DNA of 64,000 nucleotides from Plectonema cf. radiosum LEGE 06105 (GTDB taxonomy: Bacteria > Cyanobacteriota > Cyanobacteriia > Cyanobacteriales > Nostocaceae). Under the pieces are notes generated by a model, which made no database searches, was not told where the DNA came from, and saw only the letters and a program-made list of their open reading frames with translations. Made by a program: the position numbers and the translations under genes. The stretch is taken from NCBI RefSeq assembly GCF_015207665.1, contig NZ_JADEWL010000019.1:1-64000 (forward strand), written 5' to 3'. Below, in pieces: positions 34,754 through 43,084 of the stretch. The number at the start of each line of letters is the position of its first letter. Positions within the stretch are counted from its first letter, which is position 1.

Positions 34754-37700
34754 TTAGGCAAATACAACGCTGGTGTTGACATCCAAACCAGTCACACCGT
34801 TGAGCATTGCTAATGTGTTACCAGCAAAACCAATTTCGGTATTACCATCAACTACATTCAATTCTAAAGTTGATGCATCAATACCCAAACTAGCGCTACC
34901 CAAAATACCAATTACATCAGTACCAATTTCAAAGTCAATGATGGTATTTGCAGCTTCGGGTAATTCCGCACTGACAATCCAGAATTGGTCGGCACCCATA
35001 CCACCAGATAGGATATTATCACCACCGGATTGAACGAAGAATTTATCATCACCTGCACCACCCAAAGCACGGTCATTCATACCAAGGTAGAAGATATCAT
35101 TACCTTCACCACCGGACATCCGGTTTTCACCGATGCTGTCGGTAGCTTCAAACTCGTCATTTCCCGCTCCACCAAATACACGGTTTTGATTACCTACGTA
35201 AATTACATCATCACCGCTACCAGCATTAACGCGGTTGTTGTTTCCACCGAAGGCTAAATCAATTTCATCGTTACCCGCACCTGTAAATACGGTGTTATTA
35301 AGACCGTTAAAGTTTTCGCTAATACCCGGAATTAAAGTGTCATCCTCAGAGGTTCCAGAAACTAAGTTACTTTCCTGTTCTGCTACCTCTTCTGGTTCAA
35401 CACCAAACAAAGTTTGATACATCAAACGATACATATCAGTGTTATCAGCAGTAGGGGGTAGCTGATCGGCATTCAAACCGTGGGCTTTGCTAACTATACT
35501 ACCGGCAAAGTCGGGAGTACCTACGTAACCAACGCCAAAGGTGTAGGTTTCCCCATCTGCTGCGGGGTTGGTAGCAGGAGCAGAAACGAAAGGTTCGGTA
35601 TTGCGACCATTTTGCCCATCTAAAGGTACTTCTACTGCATCTTCGCCACTGGGTAATGTGGGGTTGACTGGTACAGTACCTACTGTTTCACCGTCTTGGT
35701 CTATGACTTGCAAACCACCTGCATCGCTGTCAGCAGCGGTTAATAACAAGGTGTTGGGGTCTTGGTTTTCAATGTAGTCCATTGCTACCCCAATGGCTTC
35801 ATCAGCCCGCAACACGGCTTCGATGACACCGCGTGAATTGTTATTGTTACCAAAGTTGTCAGTAGCTTCTTCTTCCAACACTACAAAGAAACCATCTTCG
35901 TCTTTAGAGACAATGGGTAAAGCTGCTGCTAACATTTCTCCCACTGTGGGCGGATTTTCGTTACCCGGTTGTCCGTAATTATCTAATCCTGCCTCGATAT
36001 TGGCTTCTTCTGTAGTATCGTTATAGGTATCTTCCGCAGCAAAAATACCTAACACTTTCTCAGTATCTTCGCCCAAATTTTCTAATTCTTCACGGGTGTA
36101 AACGACGGTATAACCAAGTTCTTGCGCTTCTTCAATTAAATTGCGTCCGTCTTCGCGGATACCTTCTTCTCCAAATCTTCCAACAGTACCTTGGGGTAGA
36201 TAGTGAATTTCACCACCTCCCAAAATTACCTCAGCCCCGGAAGTAACAATTTCTTCGGTAATTTCAGCAACGTCACCGCGATTTTCTGCATCTGACAAAA
36301 ACACTCCGGTTCCGGGTTCGGCGATAAAGCCAGAGTTGATAACGGCAACCGCCTTACCAGCTTCTATGGCTTCTTCCATGATGGTTGTCCCCGGTTTTCC
36401 GGAAAGGGAAACGATGGGATTACCTGCTTCATCTAAGCCGTAGGAACCTGCATAAGGTTTAGTTCCAAAGGCGTGTACTACTGCACCAGCGTTGGAAGTG
36501 GAAACAATTTGGTCGTCGATATGTCCTAAATAAACCCCAGCATCGGACATCATATCCCAATTCAATCTACCATCGGGACCTTTTTCGATGAAGCGTCCGG
36601 CTGCGTAGTGGGCGGGACTGGTACCGTCGGGGTGAATAAAGATAACATTACCCGTAGGTTGCGTTGCCTGTGGTGCGGGATCTGCTTCTGGTGCATCCAC
36701 GTAAGACGGCAGTTCTGTATCGAACAGGGTCTCATACATAATTTCGTAGATTCCCGTATTGTCCACGGTCGGAGGCAATTGTTCGGCATTTAACCCGTAG
36801 GTTTTAGCTACAATGCTACCTTCAAAATCGGGAGTACCAGCATAACCGATACCAAAGGGAAATTGCTCTCCATCTTCATTGGGAGCAGAAATAAACGGTT
36901 CGGTAGTTCTACCGTTTCGTCCATCGAGGGGAGCTTCAATAGCATCCGAACGGTCTGCTAAAGTGGGTTGTACTGGTATAGTACCGACCTCATCGCTGTC
37001 CGTATCAATAACTTCCAAACCACCTGCATCGCTATCAGCAGCAGTAACTAACAACGTATTGGGGTCAGTGTTATCGATAAAATCTTGAGCGACACCGATT
37101 GCTTGATCCGCTCGTAACAAAGCTTCAATAAAACCGCGTGAATTATTGTTGTTAGGGAAGTTATCAGTACCTTCTTCTTCCAACACTACAAAAAAGCCAT
37201 CCTCGTCTCGATTGAGGATGGGTAGAGAAGCCGCTAACATCTCACCTACCGTGGGCGGATTCTCATTTCCCGGCTGTCCGTAACTATCTAAACCAGCTTC
37301 TATATTGGCTTCTTCGGTAGTATCGTTGTATGTATCTTCCGCCGCGAAAATACCTAATACTTTATCTGCGTCGTCAGAGAGGTTTTCTAATTCTTCGCGG
37401 GTATAAACAACGGTATAACCATTTTCTTGGGCTTCCTCAATCAAATTGCGTCCGTCGGTACGGATACCTTCTTCACCAAAACGCCCGACAGTACCTTCAG
37501 GTAGGTAGTGAATCTCACCCCCACCCATGATTATATCTACTCCAGACTCAACAATCTGTTTTGTAATTTCCGCTACATCACTGCGACTTTCCGCAGCAGC
37601 TAGAAATACCCCGGTTCCGGGTTCTGCGATAAAGCCAGAGTTAATTACAGCAGTCGCTTTACCAGCGTTTATCGCTTCTTCCATGATGGTTAGTCCCGGT

Positions 37701-37984
37701 TCGTTAACTCTTCCGGCTAAATATGAAAGAGACTCGACAGGATTACCGTTTTCGTCTAAACCGTAGGAACCTGCATAAGGTTTAGTTCCATGGGAATGAA
37801 CTACCGCACCCGCATTGGAAGTAGAAACAACTTGGTCTTTAATATGTCCTAGGTAAACTCCTGCATTGGTCATCTCATCCCAATTCAATCTACCATCGGG
37901 ACCTTCTTGAATAAAACGTCCAGCACCGAAGTGAGAAGGGCTTGTACCATCCGGATGGATAAATATAACGTTGTTATTTGCCAT
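34754..37984 (-). CDS. Tandem (two-domain) atypical alkaline phosphatase with RTX C-terminus
   Basis: A 1076-residue secreted protein with two homologous alkaline phosphatase domains (about 5-425 and 445-870), very alike over long blocks, and an RTX module at about 890-1076. Alignment by eye with E. coli PhoA keeps Asp51 (FIHPDGTS), the nucleophile Ser102 (VVSTSNAG, residue 56), Glu322 (VVLEEE), Asp327 (GTDNF) and Asp369 (TAADSDAGG). His331, His370 and His412 appear replaced by Asn, Ser and a non-His residue in both copies. The metal site is therefore unusual, and activity is inferred from the fold. It has an ATG start with AGGA upstream and no signal peptide. The C-terminus ...TGLDVNTSVVFA is shared with its neighbours. 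Confidence 0.85.
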   Translation of the reverse strand: MANNNVIFIHPDGTSPSHFGAGRFIQEGPDGRLNWDEMTNAGVYLGHIKDQVVSTSNAGAVVHSHGTKPYAGSYGLDENGNPVESLSYLAGRVNEPGLTIMEEAINAGKATAVINSGFIAEPGTGVFLAAAESRSDVAEITKQIVESGVDIIMGGGEIHYLPEGTVGRFGEEGIRTDGRNLIEEAQENGYTVVYTREELENLSDDADKVLGIFAAEDTYNDTTEEANIEAGLDSYGQPGNENPPTVGEMLAASLPILNRDEDGFFVVLEEEGTDNFPNNNNSRGFIEALLRADQAIGVAQDFIDNTDPNTLLVTAADSDAGGLEVIDTDSDEVGTIPVQPTLADRSDAIEAPLDGRNGRTTEPFISAPNEDGEQFPFGIGYAGTPDFEGSIVAKTYGLNAEQLPPTVDNTGIYEIMYETLFDTELPSYVDAPEADPAPQATQPTGNVIFIHPDGTSPAHYAAGRFIEKGPDGRLNWDMMSDAGVYLGHIDDQIVSTSNAGAVVHAFGTKPYAGSYGLDEAGNPIVSLSGKPGTTIMEEAIEAGKAVAVINSGFIAEPGTGVFLSDAENRGDVAEITEEIVTSGAEVILGGGEIHYLPQGTVGRFGEEGIREDGRNLIEEAQELGYTVVYTREELENLGEDTEKVLGIFAAEDTYNDTTEEANIEAGLDNYGQPGNENPPTVGEMLAAALPIVSKDEDGFFVVLEEEATDNFGNNNNSRGVIEAVLRADEAIGVAMDYIENQDPNTLLLTAADSDAGGLQVIDQDGETVGTVPVNPTLPSGEDAVEVPLDGQNGRNTEPFVSAPATNPAADGETYTFGVGYVGTPDFAGSIVSKAHGLNADQLPPTADNTDMYRLMYQTLFGVEPEEVAEQESNLVSGTSEDDTLIPGISENFNGLNNTVFTGAGNDEIDLAFGGNNNRVNAGSGDDVIYVGNQNRVFGGAGNDEFEATDSIGENRMSGGEGNDIFYLGMNDRALGGAGDDKFFVQSGGDNILSGGMGADQFWIVSAELPEAANTIIDFEIGTDVIGILGSASLGIDASTLELNVVDGNTEIGFAGNTLAMLNGVTGLDVNTSVVFA

Positions 37985-38161
37985 TTTGAGTTCTATTAAT
38001 CCTGGGCTGATGATTTTTTATACCAAGCTGCATTCAATTTGTTAATTAATATCCCCTGCCTTAATTACTTTAAAAAAGCGAAAAATAAAGGAATATATTT
38101 CTTAACCAAAATGTCGCAGCTTGATATTAAGTATTACTACTAATCCCAGGCTAGAAATTAA

Positions 38162-38202
38162 AGTTTAAGACTGTGTTAATTAAAGGTAAAAGTTAGATTA
38201 AT
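38162..38202 (-). promoter_or_regulatory. Weak candidate Pho box upstream of the alkaline phosphatase gene
   Basis: Four 8-mers at an exact 11-bp period (plus strand AGTTTAAG, GTGTTAAT, AGGTAAAA, AGATTAAT) match the reverse-complement Pho consensus at about 7, 5, 7 and 7 of 8 positions. The site is about 180-220 bp before the start at 37984. The AT-rich background makes chance matches possible. Confidence 0.3.
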
Positions 38203-38540
38203 TAGGCGATAATTAAAAATATTTATCCAGAGAATAATAAGATTTGATTTTTTTAGGACTTGAAAAGTTAGGTATCTAAGAGCCATTTTATGCTTAAAGA
38301 TTCATTAATCTATCTATTTGTATAAGTCCTAAGACGTAGGCAGAATAATATTTATATGCTAATTGATATATTGACAATACAATCAAAGTACCTATTGAAA
38401 ATACAGTTAAATGATTTTAAATATTATATTTATTTAAATTATTTTTTGAACTTGTTGTATGAATAGAAATTAGTAGTAATTTTGAAGTTAATAACAACTT
38501 TTGTGATAATTATTTGCCTTATTTGTAGTTGTATGATTCG

Positions 38541-38568
38541 TGTAGAGACGTAGCATTGCTACGTCTCC
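38541..38568. repeat. GTAGAGACG...CGTCTC dispersed hairpin
   Basis: GAGACGTAGCA and TGCTACGTCTC form perfect 11-bp arms around one base, 36 bp beyond the stop of the first GDPD gene. It belongs to the same family as 47573-47600 and 47681-47704. A U-tract is lacking, so a terminator role is uncertain. Confidence 0.6.
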
Positions 38569-38603
38569 ATAATTACCCGTTCAAACTAATTATTCGGCAG
38601 ATA

Positions 38604-41600
38604 TCAAGCAAATACAACGCTAGTATTGATATCCAAACCAGTCACACCATTAACCATCGCTAATGTGTTACCACCAAAAGCGATTTCGGTATTACCATCA
38701 ACTACATTCAATTCTAAAGTTGATGCATCAATACCCAAGTCAGCACTACCAAAGATACCAATTACATCGGTACCCATTTCAAAGTCAATGATGGTATTTG
38801 CAGCTTCGGGTAATTCTAAATTCACAATCCAGAATTGGTCAGCACCCATACCACCAAAGAGGATGTTATCACCACCGGATTGTACATAGAATTGGTCATC
38901 ACCCGCACCACCAAGAGCGCGGTCATTCATTCCCAGGAAGAAGATATCATCACCTTCACCACCGGACATCCGATTACCACCCATGCTGTCGGTAGCGTCT
39001 AATTCATCATTACCAGCACCACCGAAAACTCTATCTTGACGAGAGACAAAAATCAGATCATCACCGCTACCACCATTAACCCGGTTATTATTTCCACCAA
39101 AAGCTAAATCAATCTCATCGTTACCAGAACCAGCAAACAGGATGTTATTGTCAGGCTCTAAGTTGTCTCCAACGATGAACAGGTCTTGACCATTACTACC
39201 GGAAACTAATTTAGGCTGTTCATCCTCTATCCCGCTTCTACCTAAAGATGGGTCTAAATCTAAGGTTCTATCTAACTCTAGGAGGATGACTTCGTTGTTA
39301 TCAATATCAGGACCGCGACCAACGGAGAAAGGATAATTGTTATCGTTAGCGACTAAAATTGTCTTTTCGTCGATAACTAAAACATCTTCGATGGTGACGA
39401 AGGGAAAATCAAAGGTAGTTTCACCGTCGTTATTGAGGTCGTTGGGGTCTTCTATATTCAACAAATCGACGACTTCTTCTTTCTCTACGTAGCCCTTTTC
39501 ATCTATGTTAGAAATATCAATCTTGAAAATTTTCTTGAACTCGGCTGCTTCTCCTTGGTTCCCATCCCGTTCTATAACTAAAAATTCCGAATCGTTGATA
39601 GGGGTAAAGTCGCCAATTGCATGACCGACAACTGAGGTTTGATAGTAACCAACTAAGTCAGTATATTCGCTCGCGGTAGCATCAAATTTGTAAATGCGTA
39701 AAGCGTCATCCGGGTCTCCCGTTACCGCACCTTCTAATAACGGATATAAGGTTTTGCGGTCTGGACTAAATGCCATTCCTTCAAAACCCCGAGATGAAGG
39801 CAGATTGGGGGGGACTATTTCTTGATTAACCGCAATTCTTCCAGTTTCCGGGAAGTCGGTAAAAAAGCCATCTACACCTAATTCAATTAACTGTTCAAAT
39901 TCATCTTCCGGGGTTTGGGGGGTACCGTCGGGGTTTAAAGTTAAATAACGTTCTTCATTTCGCAAAGTGTACGGGTGAATTTGCATACCCGCATCATGAG
40001 CCCATTCTACATAAGGACGAACTTCCCCAGTGAGTTGGGTTGTTATTTGTGCATTCCCGTCACCATCCCCATCGACGGGAGTGTCTAGGGCTTCGCGCAG
40101 TACAAAGCTGTTTTTCCAAGGTCCCACACCTTCAGCATAAGCTTCACCAATATAATCAAATACTTCCTTGGTAGCTAAATCTTGGTATGTGGTGTCGGCT
40201 ATACCATCACCCGTGACATCTTCGCCAAAATCTTCAACAATATTAACTAAATCCCCGTAAACAGCTTCTGTGTCTGCTGCATCAAAGTCAGGGTTGCTGA
40301 AATTGGCAACAATATCGTAAGGTACAGAAAAACCGCCACCGTTTTCGTTAATAGAATTATCCTCGACATCACCCAAAAGCTGTACCAAAGGTATATCTTC
40401 TAAACCAGCTTCGGGAAGTAGGTTATTTTGTAAGTCAAGAAGATTCGCAACTTCAAAGGACTGAATAAATATTCTGCTGGGGTCGGTAAAACCAGTCTCT
40501 TGCAAAGTTGCAATTAAAGGTTCTTCCAAAGACAATCCTTGTTCGTCAAAAAATATTGGGTGCTTTGTCTCCGGATATATTCCTACTTTTACCCCGCTTT
40601 CTGCTTCTACTTGTTGTACCAATTCGATAACTTCTTCAAAGGTAGGAATTTCAAATTCACCGTTATAGGATTGGTCGCGGAAAGCAAGGGGTTGTACCGC
40701 CCGCAGTTGCTTAATTTCGGCTATTGTAAAATCCTCGGCAAAATATGCTGTAATCTCTTCTCCATCGAGATTTTTTGTTGATTTACGTTCTTCCCCGAAC
40801 ACCTCAGCAACGTTAGTGGTATTGTCTAAAATTGGTTCGTGACGTGCAATCAATACCCCATCTTTAGTGATTACCAAATCAGGTTCGACGAAATCTGCAC
40901 CTTGAGCGATCGCCCTTCTATAAGCTGCTAAAGTATGTTCGGGTAATTCTCCACTCGCACCCCGGTGAGCGATTACTAACGGTGGTTCACCATCCAAGGT
41001 GTTGAAAAGTACATCGGGGTTTTGTGGCGATCGCACTATAGGAGCAACCACAGCATCCCTTACTTGGTCTCCTGTAAATGGATAATCGGTGAAGAACCCA
41101 TCCGCACCCAATTCAATCAACTGCTCAAATTCTGCTTCTGGGGTTTGTGGTGTACCATCAGGATTCAGCGTTAAAAACTGTTCCTCGTTCCGTAAAGTGT
41201 AGGGGTGAACCTGTAAACCAGCATTATGCGCCCACTCGATTAATGGTAATATTTCCCCAGTTAACTGCGTTGTAATTTCCGCTTCCCCATCACCGTTACC
41301 ATCAACAGGAGTATCCAAAGGCTCGCGCAGTATAAAGCTGTTCTTCCAGGGTCCCAAACCATCAGCATAAGTACTGATATAGGTCACAACATCTTGATTG
41401 GCTAAATCACCATAGTTGGTGTTTTCGTCAAACTCAACGGGAAAACCTGCGTAAACTTCAGGGTTAGCGTCTGCGTTATCCGCATTGAAATTGTAAACGA
41501 CATCGTAGGGAACCGAGAAGCTACCACCGTTATCGCTGAAGTCGCCCAAAAGCTGTACCAAGGGAATATCAACCCCGCTCTCAGGCATAATATTTTTATC

Positions 41601-42797
41601 CAGTTCAATCAAATTCTCGATTTCAAAGGACTGAATAAATATCCGATTGGGGTCAGTAAACTCTTCCTCAACTAAAGTATCAATTAACTGTTGTGATAGC
41701 GAAATATCAATCGGAGTCCCATCAACTAGAGTTCCTTCTTTGGCAAAATAGGTAGGATGCTTGGTTTCCGGGTAAATCCCGATTTGCTTCCCAGTTTCCG
41801 CTTCTACCCGTTTAACTAAATCGATAACTTCTACTAACGTCGGAATTTCGTACTCATCATTAAATGCAGTATTCAAAGGACGAACACCGGGAATTCTTTC
41901 TCTGGCTCGTAGTTCCTTGATTTCGCTTAAGGTAAAATCTTCAGAGAACCAACCGCCAATTTTATCTCCATCGATTTCTTTAACTGTGAGACGGTCAGCA
42001 AATTTATCTAATTCAGCAACGTTAGTAGTTTCAGAAGTAACATTGGGATTACCGTTCTCATCAAGAACGATATTTCCTTGGTCATCAAGCTCCACAACCG
42101 CCAATGCATTTTCATGACGCGCAATCAATACGCCATCTTTGGTAGCAACTAAATCCGGTTCGATGAAATCCGCACCATAGGCGATCGCTAACTCATAAGC
42201 TTCCAAAGTATGTTCCGGACGAGAACCGCTAGCACCCCGATGACCGATTACCAAAGGAACTTGACCGTTGAGTGTCTCTAAATTTTGGATATTCGGAGTT
42301 TCAATTGGTGCTTCAATCAATTTCCCTGTCGAATCGAAGTGAAGTAGAAATGGTCCGAACTCATCCCCTACCCAAATCGAACCATCATCAGCAATCACAA
42401 AAGATTCCACATCGAAATCAGCACCAGTCAATAGACGTTCTTCAGAATCTTTGTTAACTATATCGACAGGAATCAAATTATCAGGGTCGGAAAGCTGAAT
42501 AAACTTCTCAACTTCAATAGTTCCATCCCCTTCACCTGCTTTGTTAAAATTGGGGTCTAATTGATAAATCCGCAGTAAATAATCAGCACTATTATCTTTA
42601 CTTCCAAAACCATTATCCGACAAAAACCAATAAGAACCCTCATTACCCGGAGCAAACTGTACTCCACTAAAACCTTGAACTGGCTGTCCTGGAAACGGTC
42701 CGGTGCGTCCATTCGCCGAAATATCAGCACCGGCTGGGGGACCTTCGGCAAAAGTATCGGCTGGCAATGATGCAAATCCTGTTAATTTAACTGCCAT
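38604..42797 (-). CDS. Esterase-like propeller with two inserted GDPD domains and RTX C-terminus (paralogue 1)
   Basis: Extracellular phosphodiesterase, 1397 residues. About 5-165 is the first part of an esterase-like 'phytase-like' propeller (GFSGVQFAP, WFLSDNGFG, IWVGDEFGPFLLHFDSTGKL). About 181-580 and 605-985 are two glycerophosphodiester phosphodiesterase domains (IGHRGASG/IAHRGASG, EPDL, ARHE, IYPETKHP). About 1000-1180 resumes the propeller (SSRGFEGMAFSPDRKTLYPL, FVTIEDVL). RTX-like repeats at 1198-1397 end NTSVVFA. The family reaction cleaves glycerophosphodiesters to an alcohol and glycerol 3-phosphate. The ATG has GGA upstream; there is no signal peptide. It is followed, on the same strand, by the alkaline phosphatase gene. 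Confidence 0.87.
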   Translation of the reverse strand: MAVKLTGFASLPADTFAEGPPAGADISANGRTGPFPGQPVQGFSGVQFAPGNEGSYWFLSDNGFGSKDNSADYLLRIYQLDPNFNKAGEGDGTIEVEKFIQLSDPDNLIPVDIVNKDSEERLLTGADFDVESFVIADDGSIWVGDEFGPFLLHFDSTGKLIEAPIETPNIQNLETLNGQVPLVIGHRGASGSRPEHTLEAYELAIAYGADFIEPDLVATKDGVLIARHENALAVVELDDQGNIVLDENGNPNVTSETTNVAELDKFADRLTVKEIDGDKIGGWFSEDFTLSEIKELRARERIPGVRPLNTAFNDEYEIPTLVEVIDLVKRVEAETGKQIGIYPETKHPTYFAKEGTLVDGTPIDISLSQQLIDTLVEEEFTDPNRIFIQSFEIENLIELDKNIMPESGVDIPLVQLLGDFSDNGGSFSVPYDVVYNFNADNADANPEVYAGFPVEFDENTNYGDLANQDVVTYISTYADGLGPWKNSFILREPLDTPVDGNGDGEAEITTQLTGEILPLIEWAHNAGLQVHPYTLRNEEQFLTLNPDGTPQTPEAEFEQLIELGADGFFTDYPFTGDQVRDAVVAPIVRSPQNPDVLFNTLDGEPPLVIAHRGASGELPEHTLAAYRRAIAQGADFVEPDLVITKDGVLIARHEPILDNTTNVAEVFGEERKSTKNLDGEEITAYFAEDFTIAEIKQLRAVQPLAFRDQSYNGEFEIPTFEEVIELVQQVEAESGVKVGIYPETKHPIFFDEQGLSLEEPLIATLQETGFTDPSRIFIQSFEVANLLDLQNNLLPEAGLEDIPLVQLLGDVEDNSINENGGGFSVPYDIVANFSNPDFDAADTEAVYGDLVNIVEDFGEDVTGDGIADTTYQDLATKEVFDYIGEAYAEGVGPWKNSFVLREALDTPVDGDGDGNAQITTQLTGEVRPYVEWAHDAGMQIHPYTLRNEERYLTLNPDGTPQTPEDEFEQLIELGVDGFFTDFPETGRIAVNQEIVPPNLPSSRGFEGMAFSPDRKTLYPLLEGAVTGDPDDALRIYKFDATASEYTDLVGYYQTSVVGHAIGDFTPINDSEFLVIERDGNQGEAAEFKKIFKIDISNIDEKGYVEKEEVVDLLNIEDPNDLNNDGETTFDFPFVTIEDVLVIDEKTILVANDNNYPFSVGRGPDIDNNEVILLELDRTLDLDPSLGRSGIEDEQPKLVSGSNGQDLFIVGDNLEPDNNILFAGSGNDEIDLAFGGNNNRVNGGSGDDLIFVSRQDRVFGGAGNDELDATDSMGGNRMSGGEGDDIFFLGMNDRALGGAGDDQFYVQSGGDNILFGGMGADQFWIVNLELPEAANTIIDFEMGTDVIGIFGSADLGIDASTLELNVVDGNTEIAFGGNTLAMVNGVTGLDINTSVVFA

Positions 42798-42889
42798 TGA
42801 GATGTTCCTATTTTTACGTACTGAATAACTGCGAATAGACTTAACTTCTAAGTCTTTATCGCTATATATTCAGTAGCCTATATGTAATC

Positions 42890-42941
42890 TAGTTAATATT
42901 TCTACCGATTTAAGTTAACAAAAGATTATAATTACGTTAAT
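42890..42941 (-). promoter_or_regulatory. Candidate Pho box upstream of GDPD paralogue 1
   Basis: Plus-strand 8-mers AAGTTAAC (42912), AGATTATA (42923) and ACGTTAAT (42934) lie at an 11-bp period, with TAGTTAAT in phase at 42890. They match the reverse-complement Pho consensus at 7, 7, 6 and 7 of 8. The first two recur, with the same spacing, before paralogue 2 (47300-47318). The site is 93-144 bp before the start at 42797. Confidence 0.5.
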
Positions 42942-43004
42942 TTTTATATTTTGTATATTTTCTTACTTGATATTGTTTTGGAAATCGGGCGAGCGATTAC
43001 GAAT

Positions 43005-43033
43005 AAAAAAACCGACTTCTCTTTGAAGCCGGT
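43005..43033 (-). terminator. Rho-independent terminator of GDPD paralogue 2
   Basis: On the minus strand ACCGGCTTC / AAAGA / GAAGTCGGT forms a 9-bp stem with one mismatch, followed directly by a run of six or seven T. It begins about 50 bp past the stop at 43085 and before the promoter region of paralogue 1. Confidence 0.8.
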
Positions 43034-43084
43034 CAAATTCAACTCTAGCAAAAATGAAATAATCAATCGTCAAACTTGTTGATA

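Noticed and set aside
35030-35257. Long open frames antisense to the RTX modules (also near 31325, 33472, 38798, 48333)
   Set aside because: They are the complement of glycine/aspartate-rich repeats, which rarely give stops in other frames; the sense frames are clearly the genes.
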